Positions 40,685-50,018 of a stretch of 64,000 nucleotides of DNA are shown here, one piece after another. The stretch is from Roseofilum halophilum BLCC-M91. GTDB lineage: Bacteria; Cyanobacteriota; Cyanobacteriia; Cyanobacteriales; Desertifilaceae. Both the position numbers and the translations under genes were made by a program. The notes beneath the pieces were generated by a model. The model worked only from the letters and a program-made list of their open reading frames with translations. It ran no database searches and was not told the DNA's origin. The stretch covers positions 1-64,000 of the forward strand of contig NZ_JAQPOK010000041.1 of NCBI RefSeq assembly GCF_030068445.1, in the 5' to 3' direction. Numbering within the stretch: position 1 is the stretch's first letter; each line of letters begins with the position of its first letter.

Positions 40685-42322
40685 CTAAATGCTGCAACTT
40701 AAGCCACCCGCTTTTTTACTGAAACGGGCATTTTCTCGATAGTCCACAGGGCAGTCAATCACCGCAGGAACGTCTTGCGCTAGAGCTTCTTTAAGGATGG
40801 GAAGCAAGTTTTCCGAGGTGTCAATTCGGTATCCTTTTAATCCCATACTTTCCGCTAATTTAACGAAGTCAGGGTTGGTAAATTTAATGAAGGCAGATTC
40901 GCCATATTGGTCTTCTTGTTTCCACTCAATTAAACCATACCCCCCATCATTAAAGATGATCGTCACAAAGGCTGTTCCCACTCGCAGAGCAGTTTCTAGC
41001 TCCTGACAGTTCATCATGAATCCGCCATCACCAGTCACGGCAACGACTTTGCGATCCGGATAAACCAATTTGGCGGCGATCGCCCCTGGAATGGCAATCC
41101 CCATGGCGGCAAATCCATTAGAAATAATACAAGTATTAGGGCGATCGCAGTGATAATGGCGAGCCATCCACATTTTATGAGCGCCCACATCAGAAATTAC
41201 CACATCTTCGGGCCCCATCACTTGCCGCAAATCATACACAATTTTTTGCGGTTTCACCGGGAACCCCGGATCGTTAGCATATTGTTCGTAATCTTCACGA
41301 ATTTCTCCACGCAATTGATGAATATAAGGATCGGGTTTTTCCGATCGCTCGCAGCGCCGCAAAATTTCCAACAGCGCATCCGAAATATCTCCCACCACTT
41401 CCACTTCGGGAATATAGCTGCTATCAATTTCAGCCGGTTTTGCCCCAATATGAACGATGGGAATGTTTTTATTAGGATTCCATTTTTTCGGGGAATATTC
41501 AATCAGGTCATAACCAATGGCAATCACTAAATCCGTGCGATCAAACGCACAACTGATAAAATCCCGTTGTTTTAATCCCGTTGTCCACAAGGATAAGGGA
41601 TGACTATAGGGAATTGCCCCCTTACCCATAAACGTATTAGCCACTGGAATATTCAAATGGGTAGCAAACTCCGTTAAGGCTTCGCTGGCATTGGCGCGAA
41701 TCGCTCCATTGCCCACTAAAATCATGGGAAACTTGGCTTTAGAAATCACTAAAGCCGCTTCATTCAGGCTATGATAAGCGGCATAGAACTTATCTTTTTT
41801 GTCTCGTTTTAAGGGGTCACCTTCTGCGGGCATATCGGCAATATTTTCCGGTAAATCAATATGGACTGCACCGGGTTTTTCCGTTTGGGCAATTTTGAAG
41901 GCGCGGCGCACAATTTCCCGCGTATTGCTGGGGCGGACAATTTGGGTATTCCACTTGGTCACCGCCGTAAACATGGAGACCAAATCGAGGTATTGATGGG
42001 ATTCAATGTGCATTCGGTCTGTACCCACTTGGCCGGTAATGGCCACTAGGGGAGCGCCATCGAGGTTAGCATCGGCAACCCCGGTCATGAGGTTGGTGGC
42101 TCCTGGGCCGAGGGTGGATAGACAGACACCTGCTTTACCGGTGAGACGACCATAAACGTCGGCCATGAAAGCGGCCCCTTGTTCGTGGCGGGTGGTAATA
42201 AATTGAATGGGAGAGTTGGTGAGTGCTTTTAGCACCGCCATGTTTTCTTCTCCAGGAAGGCCAAAGATGTATTTAACGCCTTCGTTTTCTAAGCAACGGA
42301 TGAGTAATTCTGCGGTATTCAT
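40685..42322 (-). CDS. 2-Oxoglutarate decarboxylase (acetolactate-synthase-like ThDP enzyme)
   Basis: A 545-residue thiamin-diphosphate enzyme. The N-terminal domain has the ThDP-activating Glu in TTRHEQGAAFMADVYGRLTG. The cofactor motif is GDGGFMMN...FNDGGYG in the C-terminal domain. It is often annotated as acetolactate synthase, but the gene lies beside an SSADH gene; in Synechococcus PCC 7002 that pair (A2770/A2771) was shown to turn 2-oxoglutarate into succinic semialdehyde and then succinate, closing the TCA cycle without 2-oxoglutarate dehydrogenase. The call rests on that neighbourhood plus similarity. It is downstream of the SSADH gene with a 215-bp repeat-containing gap. Confidence 0.82.
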   Translation of the reverse strand: MNTAELLIRCLENEGVKYIFGLPGEENMAVLKALTNSPIQFITTRHEQGAAFMADVYGRLTGKAGVCLSTLGPGATNLMTGVADANLDGAPLVAITGQVGTDRMHIESHQYLDLVSMFTAVTKWNTQIVRPSNTREIVRRAFKIAQTEKPGAVHIDLPENIADMPAEGDPLKRDKKDKFYAAYHSLNEAALVISKAKFPMILVGNGAIRANASEALTEFATHLNIPVANTFMGKGAIPYSHPLSLWTTGLKQRDFISCAFDRTDLVIAIGYDLIEYSPKKWNPNKNIPIVHIGAKPAEIDSSYIPEVEVVGDISDALLEILRRCERSEKPDPYIHQLRGEIREDYEQYANDPGFPVKPQKIVYDLRQVMGPEDVVISDVGAHKMWMARHYHCDRPNTCIISNGFAAMGIAIPGAIAAKLVYPDRKVVAVTGDGGFMMNCQELETALRVGTAFVTIIFNDGGYGLIEWKQEDQYGESAFIKFTNPDFVKLAESMGLKGYRIDTSENLLPILKEALAQDVPAVIDCPVDYRENARFSKKAGGLSCSI

Positions 42323-42424
42323 GGGGATGGGATGGGATAGAGGGATGGGGGGATCGGGAAATGGGGGATCGGGGGATCGCCTATTCTATTAAGTCCGGTT
42401 AATAGGTTAAGAAGTTGGGGGTTA

Positions 42425-42500
42425 AGAAGCGGGCAAGATGCCCGCACTCCTTGAGAAATTGGATATTTTGTAGTGGGAGCGTCTCGCTCCCTAGCTCCTT
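42425..42500. repeat. Paired hairpins between the SSADH and decarboxylase genes
   Basis: GCGGGCAAGATGCCCGC (about 42430) and GGGAGCGTCTCGCTCCC (about 42475) are copies, in opposite orientation, of the hairpins near 33585 and 33540. They lie inside the two-gene transcription unit and could attenuate or stabilise the message. Confidence 0.75.
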
Positions 42501-42537
42501 AATTAGGGTTGGTGAACCTGCCCCTACTCATTACTCA

Positions 42538-43905
42538 TTATTTAATCCAAACGGTTTTGAGGTTGACAAATTCGCGGATGCCTTCGACACTGAGTTCTCG
42601 GCCATAGCCCGATCGCTTGATGCCACCGAAGGGAAGACGGGGGTCAGATTTAACCATGCCATTGATGAAGACGGCTCCAGCTTCGAGGTCGCGAATGAGG
42701 CGATCGCACTCTTCTCGATCCGTTGTCCAAGCACTGGCTCCTAGTCCTAAAGAGGTGGAGTTAGCCAGGATAATGGCTTCGTCGATGTCTTTAACCCGGA
42801 ACAGGAGGGCGACGGGGCCGAAAAATTCTTCGGTGTCGGCGGGAGTGCCGGGGGGAATGTTGGCTAAAATGGTGGGCGGGTAGTAGTTTCCGGGGCGATC
42901 GCTCAGAGCTTGGCCACCAATCAGAACTTCTGCCCCTTGACTCACACAGGCTTGCACCAGTTCATCCACTTCTTTCAGGATACTGGGGGTCGCTAGGGGG
43001 CCAATATCATTAGCCTCGTCCATGGGGTCACCCATACTGAGCTGACGGTATTTTTCTACCAGGGCATTTTGGAAGCGATCGGCGATCGCCTCCACCACAA
43101 TAAACCGTTTAGCGGCAATACAGGACTGGCCATTATTTTGCACTCTTGCAGTCACCGCAGTAGCCACCGCAGCATCGAGATCGGCGCTCTCTAACACAAT
43201 AAAGGGATCGGTTCCACCGAGTTCCAAGACCGTTTTCTTAATGTGTTTTCCGGCAATAGAGGCTAAACTGGCTCCAGCCGGTTCCGATCCGGTTAAAGTC
43301 GCGGCTTTTACCCGGTCATCGGCCACAATTTGGGCTACCTTATCCGCACCCACGAGGAGAGTTTGAAAAGCGCCAGGAGGGAAACCCCCTTGGGTAAAAA
43401 TCTCTTCCAAGGCGATCGCACATTGGGGCACATTAGAGGCATGTTTGAGCAGTCCCACATTACCCGCCATCAGTGCCGGAGCCGCGAAGCGGAAAACTTG
43501 CCAGAAGGGGAAATTCCAAGGCATCACCGCCAGAATCGCCCCCAAGGGATGGTAAGCCACAAAGCTTTGACTGGCATCGGTTTCCGTATAAGTCGGACTG
43601 AGGAAGCTTTCAGCGTTATCGGCATAGTAGCGACAAACGAGGGCACATTTTTTCACTTCGGCGATCGCCTGTTTAATCGGTTTTCCCATTTCTGTGGTAA
43701 TGATTTTGCCAAACTTTTGGGCATCTTTTTCCACAATGTCCGCCGTTTGCTTTAACCAGGTGGCTCTTTGGGCAAAGGATGTTTGCCGATAATCTAAAAA
43801 GGCTTGTTGGGCTAAAGCTAATTTCTTCTCTAATTCAGCATCTGTGAGTGCCGAAAACGTTTTACAAGTTTCTCCGGTTGCTGGGTTAACAGTGGCAATG
43901 CCCAT
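42538..43905 (-). CDS. gabD: Succinate-semialdehyde dehydrogenase
   Basis: A 455-residue aldehyde dehydrogenase. The catalytic Cys lies in [14 protein letters not shown], the general-base Glu in [12 protein letters not shown], and the nucleotide-binding part includes [13 protein letters not shown] and [13 protein letters not shown]. The C-terminal [14 protein letters not shown] is typical. It is expected to oxidise succinic semialdehyde to succinate with NAD(P)+. The short, compact form and its position upstream of the ThDP decarboxylase match the cyanobacterial TCA bypass pair. Confidence 0.9.
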   Translation of the reverse strand: MGIATVNPATGETCKTFSALTDAELEKKLALAQQAFLDYRQTSFAQRATWLKQTADIVEKDAQKFGKIITTEMGKPIKQAIAEVKKCALVCRYYADNAESFLSPTYTETDASQSFVAYHPLGAILAVMPWNFPFWQVFRFAAPALMAGNVGLLKHASNVPQCAIALEEIFTQGGFPPGAFQTLLVGADKVAQIVADDRVKAATLTGSEPAGASLASIAGKHIKKTVLELGGTDPFIVLESADLDAAVATAVTARVQNNGQSCIAAKRFIVVEAIADRFQNALVEKYRQLSMGDPMDEANDIGPLATPSILKEVDELVQACVSQGAEVLIGGQALSDRPGNYYPPTILANIPPGTPADTEEFFGPVALLFRVKDIDEAIILANSTSLGLGASAWTTDREECDRLIRDLEAGAVFINGMVKSDPRLPFGGIKRSGYGRELSVEGIREFVNLKTVWIK

Positions 43906-44119
43906 GCAGTTTCTCCCTAAGAGTGTCTCATGCGATAAAAAAGCCTTTTGCCCGATCGCAGATTGGTCTTTCCGGCAAAAGACGTTTACGGATTGTCTTC
44001 ATTTAAATTTTAGATACAATAGAGGGTCAACAGATTTAAACTCTACAATTTGTATCACTTTTAGAGTGTAGGTATCTCCTCTAAGGTTAAGAAATGTGTC
44101 TTATCGCCAGGATTCGGGA

Positions 44120-44200
44120 TCAGTATTTCCTCACCAGTCCCCGCAGTTCAGGCACTTGTGCCGCAATTTCCCGACCAATTTCCAAAGAAGCCGTTGCCGC
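44120..44200 (-). pseudogene. Orphan C-terminal coding fragment
   Basis: The minus-strand frame reads ATASLEIGREIAAQVPELRG, then LVRKY and TGA. The codons look natural and the helix is amphipathic. Upstream the frame runs straight into the 44195-44256 repeat, so the gene body is missing. The parent family is not identified. Confidence 0.4.
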
Positions 44201-44256
44201 AGGAGAAGGGGAAAGTCCCTCTCCCTATATCCCTCTCCCTTGGGAGAGGGACTTTT
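44195..44256. repeat. Dispersed GGAGAAGG/GGGAGAGGG repeat, copy 6
   Basis: GCAGGAGAAGGGGAAAGTCC, then a CCCTCTCCCTTGGGAGAGGG hairpin followed by a short T-run. Rearranged relative to the other copies. Lies just beyond the M32 gene stop and may terminate it. Confidence 0.7.
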
Positions 44257-44262
44257 TTCCCT

Positions 44263-45789
44263 TTAGAAATCATACAATTGCCGATATTTATGCTGAATAT
44301 AATCCACAAATGGGGCAATTTTCAAATCGCTACCGGTGACGTTTTGCATTAACTCCAGTGGGGTGTAGACACTGCCAAATTGATAGATATGGTCGATTAA
44401 CCACTGGTGTAAGGGGGCAAAATGACCTTGGGAAATGTCGTCTTTCAGGTGGGGTAGATCCTGGAGAGCTGCTTGATAAATTTGGGCGCTCATGATGTTG
44501 CCTAGGGTGTAGCATTGGAACATGGCTCCCAGGGTGGAGGTATACCAATGAACATCCTGAAGCACGCCCAGGCGATCGCTCGGTGGACAGACTCCGAGAT
44601 CGGACTGATAGCGAGCATTCCAGGCATCCGGAAGATCTCGCACTTCTAGAGAACCTTCGAGTAATTCTAACTCTAGGTCAAAGCGAATCATCACATGGAG
44701 ATTATAAGTAACTTCATCGGCATCCGTGCGAATGAGCGATCGCTCCACCCGGTTAATGGCTCGGTAAAATCGATCTAAACCAACATCCTTGAGCTGTTCG
44801 GGAAACATTTCCTGCAACTGAGGATAAAAATACTGCCAAAATTCTGGCGATCGCCCCACCAAATTTTCCCACAGCCGCGACTGACTTTCATGGACTCCTG
44901 CCGATGTGCCTTCTGCTAACGGCGTACCTTCCAAGCTGCGATCTAATCCCTGCTCGTAGAACCCATGGCCCATTTCATGAATTGTACTAAACAGAGCCTC
45001 CGTCAGATCGTTTTCCCGGACACGGGTGGTAATTCGCACATCGCCAATAGAAAAACTGGTGGTAAACGGATGCAAGCTCTCATCCTGACGACCGCGATTA
45101 AAATCATACCCCACTTGCCGCAACAGATTCAGAGTAAACTGCAATTGTTTTTGGCGATCGAACCCTTGCTGCACGCAGGAAACATCCGGTTGGGGACAAG
45201 AGGATATAGCCTCCACCAGAGGCACTAACTTCTGACGCAACTGGGCAAACAACGGTCTCAGCGTCGCCGTCGTCATCCCATAATCAGCCTCTTCAATCAA
45301 GGGATCGGCAACATGATCGTAGCCAGCAAAAAAACTGGCATACTCGCGCGTATAATCCAGAGTTTTTTCCAGATCCGGTTGCACCAGAGCAAAATTATCC
45401 CCTTCCTTCGCTTTAGCCCAAGCTTCATAACACTGACTGCGATGGGCCGAAAACTGGGCCACAAAATCCCCAGGCACTTGTACCGCTCTCTGATAATTCC
45501 GGCGAGTGATGCGAATTAAACTCGCTTCTGGGGAAGTATAGTCCCAGCTTTGAGCTTGATCCTCTAAATCTGCTAACAACTCTCCTAATCTAGGGTCTGT
45601 CAACTTTTGATGGGCCATTTGGCGCAACAGGGCCATCTGTCGTCCCCTCGCCCCGGCCCCTCCAGAGGGCATATAGGTGGCTTGATCCCAATAGAGTACA
45701 GAAACAGCCGCATGAAGATCTACGATCTCGGTGACCCGCGCTTTTAGGTCGTCTAATTTAGGGCTTTTGGACTTCAGGGTTGCTATCAT
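44263..45789 (-). CDS. Carboxypeptidase M32 (Taq-type)
   Basis: A 508-residue zinc metallocarboxypeptidase of family M32. The HEXXH zinc motif is in TIHEMGHGFYEQGL, with the third ligand Glu downstream in the GVHESQSRLWENLVGRS segment. Family landmarks also include YMPSGGAGARGRQMALL, TRVRENDL and IRTDADEVTYNLHVMIRFDLE. It removes C-terminal residues from peptides, probably in the cytosol since no signal peptide is seen. The length is usual for the family. It appears to be monocistronic. Confidence 0.93.
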   Translation of the reverse strand: MIATLKSKSPKLDDLKARVTEIVDLHAAVSVLYWDQATYMPSGGAGARGRQMALLRQMAHQKLTDPRLGELLADLEDQAQSWDYTSPEASLIRITRRNYQRAVQVPGDFVAQFSAHRSQCYEAWAKAKEGDNFALVQPDLEKTLDYTREYASFFAGYDHVADPLIEEADYGMTTATLRPLFAQLRQKLVPLVEAISSCPQPDVSCVQQGFDRQKQLQFTLNLLRQVGYDFNRGRQDESLHPFTTSFSIGDVRITTRVRENDLTEALFSTIHEMGHGFYEQGLDRSLEGTPLAEGTSAGVHESQSRLWENLVGRSPEFWQYFYPQLQEMFPEQLKDVGLDRFYRAINRVERSLIRTDADEVTYNLHVMIRFDLELELLEGSLEVRDLPDAWNARYQSDLGVCPPSDRLGVLQDVHWYTSTLGAMFQCYTLGNIMSAQIYQAALQDLPHLKDDISQGHFAPLHQWLIDHIYQFGSVYTPLELMQNVTGSDLKIAPFVDYIQHKYRQLYDF

Positions 45790-45946
45790 CGTTAACCAAT
45801 AATGGGGTGAATTTACTGTTAATTGAGCCTTGGGAAAGAGTCACTCCAGGCTTTCCAGAATTTGATGACACCCTGGATAAAGTTATGATGTTCACTCAAG
45901 CATTGGGTTAAGAGTGAATATAGAGATCGTTCGCACTTACACGCAC

Positions 45947-46207
45947 TTAAAAATGATAGGTCGTTTGGCTGCGATCGATCCAATTTACCGTGCGTAACCA
46001 ATGCCATACTCCCGTCGGTCTACGGGTGGAAATTCCCTTGCTTTCTTCATGGGCAACCTCTTCGAGTTCTCCCGTTTCAAACTGGTATCCCAACTGGTTT
46101 ACCATCTGAATAAACGCCTCTGGATCGGCCGCTTGTTCCAAGGATTCCCGTAAATCATGATCTTTATTGACATCCCTTAAAAAGCGCATCACTTCTTCTT
46201 TCGACAT
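45947..46207 (-). CDS. Nif11 domain protein
   Basis: An 86-residue protein. The first 50 residues match the Nif11 leader domain: MSKEEVMRFLRDVNKDHDLR, then LEQAADPEAFIQMVNQLGYQFETGELEEV. Nif11-type proteins occur as leader peptides of RiPP precursors and as stand-alone proteins in nitrogen-fixing cyanobacteria. Here the remaining 35 residues (ending DRSQTTYHF) lack a GG cleavage site and a Cys-rich core, and no lanthionine or cyclase gene is near, so a precursor role is doubtful. Confidence 0.78.
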   Translation of the reverse strand: MSKEEVMRFLRDVNKDHDLRESLEQAADPEAFIQMVNQLGYQFETGELEEVAHEESKGISTRRPTGVWHWLRTVNWIDRSQTTYHF

Positions 46208-46337
46208 AACAATCCTCTCCTCCTGCTTTTATACCAGGATAGCAACATTTGAGAAGCTTAAGCTATTATCATGTTACTGCTCATTTTACTGGATCGATCG
46301 GCTCCGGAACTGATTTTTTTCAATCTTAACCAATGAC

Positions 46338-47528
46338 TTACTGCCAATCCCGTGGAGACTGGTGAGCATCATAACCTCCAGTTCTCATTAACCGATCTAA
46401 CTCACCCGGATCGGAAGAAACCTTTTGTGCTTCCTCAATCGTAATTCGTCCCTCTAAAATCAATTTATACAGGGATTGATTCATCACACACATCCCATCC
46501 ATTGCGCCCGTTTCCATTAATTGAAACGCTTCATCTTCAGACCCTTTTAATAAATAATCTTGCATCGCTGGCGTATTGACCAAGATTTCATGGGCCGCTG
46601 TCCGTCGTCCATCAGTGGTTGGTAGCAATAATTGGGCGACCACACCCACAAGAGAGTCGGCCACTTGAATGCGAACCGCTTGCTGTTCCTCTGCACTATA
46701 GAGATTTAATAGACGATTAATGGCATTAATGGCATTACGAGTATGGAGGGTTCCCAGCACTAAGTGACCGGTTTGGGCAGCTTGCAGAGCCGTATTTACC
46801 GTAATGCGATCGCGCATTTCTCCAATTAAAATGACATCTGGATCTTCCCGCAAAACGGCCCGCAGAGCCTGGTAAAAATCATGGGTATGCAATCCCACTT
46901 CCCGTTGACTGAGTAAACATTTATGGGAGGGATGGACATACTCAATGGGGTCTTCAATGGTGACAATATGTTTATGTTCGCTTTTATTAAGAAAATCAAT
47001 CATCGCTGCCAATGTGGTTGATTTTCCTGAGCCGGTTGGCCCCGTGACTAAAATTAGACCTTGTTGACTACAAATGAGATCCTGTAGCACTTCGGGTAAG
47101 CCCAATTGCTCGATGGTGGGAATCTCCAAACTAATCAACCGTAATACCATGGCTCCCCCAGTTAGGGAGTCAAAGCAATTAACCCGACAGCGTACTAATC
47201 CTTCATAAAAGATGGCTGTATCTAATTCTTTATCTTGGGCAAATTTTTGACGTTGTTCTGGGGGCAGAATATCTGCCAGGTACTGATCGAATTGTTCGGG
47301 GGTGACGGGATTTTGATCTTTTAACTTCATCATCTTGCCCCGCACTCGAAATCGGGTTACCTGTCCTACGCGAATATGAATATCCGAGGCTTTATTGGTG
47401 TGGGCGTGCTGTACAATTTTTTTGATTAAGTTTCCCAGTTGAAAGGGTTGAGGGCTTTTGGATGGATGAGGAGGGGGAGGTAAGGGTTTGTGGGTGTGTT
47501 GAGTGCGATCGGAATCAGAAACTGTCAT
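46338..47528 (-). CDS. pilT: PilT-like twitching ATPase
   Basis: A 396-residue type IV pilus retraction ATPase family member. After a Pro/His-rich N-terminal tail (about 1-30) come the PAS-like region with KASDIHIRVGQVTRFRVRG, Walker A GPTGSGKST, the Asp box TIEDPIEYVH, Walker B DVILIGEMRD and the His box AQTGHLVLGTLHT. In cyanobacteria PilT paralogues drive pilus disassembly, motility and phototactic direction; the tail and divergence suggest a PilT2-like role, which is uncertain. No other pilus gene is in the window. Confidence 0.9.
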   Translation of the reverse strand: MTVSDSDRTQHTHKPLPPPPHPSKSPQPFQLGNLIKKIVQHAHTNKASDIHIRVGQVTRFRVRGKMMKLKDQNPVTPEQFDQYLADILPPEQRQKFAQDKELDTAIFYEGLVRCRVNCFDSLTGGAMVLRLISLEIPTIEQLGLPEVLQDLICSQQGLILVTGPTGSGKSTTLAAMIDFLNKSEHKHIVTIEDPIEYVHPSHKCLLSQREVGLHTHDFYQALRAVLREDPDVILIGEMRDRITVNTALQAAQTGHLVLGTLHTRNAINAINRLLNLYSAEEQQAVRIQVADSLVGVVAQLLLPTTDGRRTAAHEILVNTPAMQDYLLKGSEDEAFQLMETGAMDGMCVMNQSLYKLILEGRITIEEAQKVSSDPGELDRLMRTGGYDAHQSPRDWQ

Positions 47529-47666
47529 GATCTGCTTCTCCTATCTTGAGTTTGCCTATCTTATCCTATTTTTTTTGAAGCTTGCCCTCAATCGATCCTT
47601 ATTTCCTATTCCCTATTCCCTAGCGCGAAGCGCTATAGATGAAACAATCTACTACCCACTTAAGGC

Positions 47667-49070
47667 TTAAACTTGAACGGTTTTCAACTTCTGGACTGCT
47701 GAAGTAACAAAAGATTGCACAAAAGCAGTGCGCTGGTTTTGTTGAAAGACTTGTTTGATAATTGAGGTCAATTTCTCTAGATTTAGTCCCTGTTCTGGGT
47801 TAAAGTCTTGGGTTTGGAAATATTCAATTAAACTTAATCCGGCAATGCGAGTTAAATAGGCCGCGCTGATGCCTTGTACGAGTCCGCCCGCCGTATAGGT
47901 GATGGCGTTGGTTTTGAGAATATGAGTAATGGTTTGGGTGGAGAGTTCGACTAAGCCGAGTTTGACGATTAGTTCTCCCACGATTCCGGCGATGTTTTGA
48001 CCTTGCTGGAGAGTAAAGGATTGGTTGGGTTGATAGATTTTGGCTAGGTCTAAAATCAGTTGACCGGTAATTGCGCCGGTTGTCAATAAATCGAGGCTGG
48101 GAATGGGGTTAGCGAAGGCGGTAGTGGCGGCGATCCATTGATATTGCTCGATCGCCGGCAAAGCGCGATCGCGGCGTTTTTGGTTCCAGACGGCTTGAAT
48201 CTCGCGCTGTAAGGCTTCTGCTTGGCGCTGGATCGTCCCTAAAATCGGCACATTGGAAGCCTTAGCCACTTGCGCGAGACGGGTTTTCAGGGCTTCAATT
48301 TGGGGCGCTCGATGTTCCATCCATTCGTCTACAGTGCCATCGGGTTCGTGTTTGCGGACTTTGATGGGTTGGGGGATAGCGGCGATCGCCACCACATCCT
48401 CTTTCTCTAGTTTACCAGTAATCCGGCTGTTAATTTGTTGCAGAATGCTGGGCAGTTCTTGGGGTAAGTATTGGTCTTGTTTATTCAGAGCTAAAATAAC
48501 GTGATGATGATTTTTTTTGAGCTGTTGTAGGGTTTGATATTCCGAGTCGGTTAAGTCTCCAGCAATGACCAATAAAATCACGTCACTGTTGCGGTGTTGC
48601 TCTTCAATCTGGCTTTGAATTTCTTCGCTCGGATTGGGCGTAAATAGGGCAGGTGTTTCTACGAGCTGCCAATCTGGGGAGAGGAGATTAAACAGGCTGG
48701 TTTTGCCCACATTTTTACCGCCCGTAATCGCAATTTTGAGGGTTTGGCGATTGATTTCTGCTCTCAGTTCATGCAAGCGGTTTTGCCAACTGGAAACATC
48801 AATATCTTCTGTGGCTAACTCGGAGATCGCCCCTTCAACCTGGGTAAACGTCCGCTCTAGTGTTTCCCTATTTACCGGTGAAGTAACTGTTTCCACCGGG
48901 ATAGAGGCAGAATTTTGCCGCCACCACCAAATGCCACCCCAGGCGATCGCCCCCAGGGTAACCCATTCTCCCCATTCACTCACGGAACTTTGGATATTTG
49001 CCCACAACCACAGGATAGCTCCTAATCCTAAGCCACCAACTAACAGAGGACGACGTATGAGTGTTGCCAT
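47667..49070 (-). CDS. Membrane-associated GTPase with DUF697 domain
   Basis: A 467-residue protein. Near the N-terminus are one or two hydrophobic helices (LLVGGLGLGAILWLW, VTLGAIAWGGIWWW). A TRAFAC GTPase domain follows (about 115-270) with P-loop GGKNVGKTSL and NKQD specificity motif. The C-terminal DUF697 domain (about 300-450) is hydrophobic and helical. The GTPase G3 DxxG is degenerate (VETPALF). The start at 49070 is chosen for GTGGAG eight bases upstream. Related cyanobacterial proteins are of unknown role, perhaps membrane remodelling. It lies after the MscS gene in the same direction, 66 bp away. Confidence 0.8.
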   Translation of the reverse strand: MATLIRRPLLVGGLGLGAILWLWANIQSSVSEWGEWVTLGAIAWGGIWWWRQNSASIPVETVTSPVNRETLERTFTQVEGAISELATEDIDVSSWQNRLHELRAEINRQTLKIAITGGKNVGKTSLFNLLSPDWQLVETPALFTPNPSEEIQSQIEEQHRNSDVILLVIAGDLTDSEYQTLQQLKKNHHHVILALNKQDQYLPQELPSILQQINSRITGKLEKEDVVAIAAIPQPIKVRKHEPDGTVDEWMEHRAPQIEALKTRLAQVAKASNVPILGTIQRQAEALQREIQAVWNQKRRDRALPAIEQYQWIAATTAFANPIPSLDLLTTGAITGQLILDLAKIYQPNQSFTLQQGQNIAGIVGELIVKLGLVELSTQTITHILKTNAITYTAGGLVQGISAAYLTRIAGLSLIEYFQTQDFNPEQGLNLEKLTSIIKQVFQQNQRTAFVQSFVTSAVQKLKTVQV

Positions 49071-49136
49071 CGATTTCTCCACTAAACCCAACCCGATCTC
49101 TAGCTTAACTCGATTGGGGGGCGATCGCCTAATCGC

Positions 49137-50018
49137 CTAATCAGACTCCCCAAATTCAGTGTTTGCTCGTGGAGTATGTATCGATCGCTTGAGATAAGGC
49201 AGATTATAACGGGCGAAGGCTCGTTTGGCTCGGCGAATTAACTCGGTTTTATACATAAATTCATCGCGAGCATCCATGGGATAAGAGCGCAGCTTAAATT
49301 TAGTTCCCCAACGTTCTTCTTCCATGATAACAACAATCGGAAGTTTTAGTTGGGTGTATTTGCTGCTGTAAGCAGCTTGATAGAGAATCTGAATCACCCG
49401 TTCATCATCCACATCATGATCGAAATAAAAATCGGTGGCCACTTGAGCTTCTAACTGGCCGCCGTTAGAATTAGAAACCGCTTCTGTCCAGGTTTTATTG
49501 TGGGGAATGGTGACTGTATTATCATCGGGGGTTTGGATTTGAATTCCCCGCAGTCCATAACTGACCACTTCTCCATAATGCTCTTGGATTTGAATGCGAT
49601 CGCCGACGCGATAGGGAGCTTCAAACAAGGCAATAATTCCGGCAATAATGGAACTGACATAATCCTTAAAGGCAAAACCGAGAGCAACGGCAATGGTTCC
49701 CGTTAAGGCGATCAGATTGGCTTCAGATAGGTTGAAAAATAGGCGTAGAAGATAGGCAATGACTAGGATTAAAATCAACCCTTTCCAAAACGGGACAGAT
49801 TGTTTAATTAACAGCCGAAATCTTCGAGCCACTCGCTCGGAACTCCAGGTGGTTAGTTTTTCTACTAAATAGGTACTGCCATAGGCGATCGCCACAGCAA
49901 GCAGCGATCGCAGAATTTTCGGCATTGTAAAATCCGTCAGCAGTTCCTCCGAGAGGTTAGGGGATGACTCCACTTGAGCCAATAACGATAGAGTCTCCCC
50001 GGATAATCTAGCGATCAT
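49137..50018 (-). CDS. Small-conductance mechanosensitive channel (MscS family)
   Basis: A 293-residue protein with three or four N-terminal transmembrane helices. The pore-lining helix region includes FFNLSEANLIALTGTIAVALGFAFKDYVSSIIAG. The beta domain has FEAPYRVGDRIQIQEHYGEVVSYGLRGIQI and TVTIPHNKTWTEAVSN. MscS-type channels release solutes on hypo-osmotic shock. The start codon immediately follows, without a gap, the stop codon of the upstream gene 50019-51206, implying translational coupling. Confidence 0.92.
   Translation of the reverse strand: MIARLSGETLSLLAQVESSPNLSEELLTDFTMPKILRSLLAVAIAYGSTYLVEKLTTWSSERVARRFRLLIKQSVPFWKGLILILVIAYLLRLFFNLSEANLIALTGTIAVALGFAFKDYVSSIIAGIIALFEAPYRVGDRIQIQEHYGEVVSYGLRGIQIQTPDDNTVTIPHNKTWTEAVSNSNGGQLEAQVATDFYFDHDVDDERVIQILYQAAYSSKYTQLKLPIVVIMEEERWGTKFKLRSYPMDARDEFMYKTELIRRAKRAFARYNLPYLKRSIHTPRANTEFGESD

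Larger units (their letters stand above)
43906..44262. other. Spacer with a gene remnant and a dispersed repeat
   Basis: A 357-bp spacer between the SSADH gene and the M32 peptidase gene. It contains the probable SSADH promoter (AT-rich, about 43990-44090), a 26-codon orphan tail on the minus strand (44120-44200) and a partial CCCTCTCC...GGGAGAGGG repeat (44195-44256). Confidence 0.6.

Noticed and set aside
40685-42322. Acetolactate synthase (IlvB or AlsS) as primary call
   Set aside because: The adjacent SSADH gene and cyanobacterial precedent favour 2-oxoglutarate decarboxylase; the older label is kept as the alternative.
42538-42744. Reading frames opposite the SSADH 3' end
   Set aside because: Shadows of gabD; one merely runs through the intergenic hairpins.
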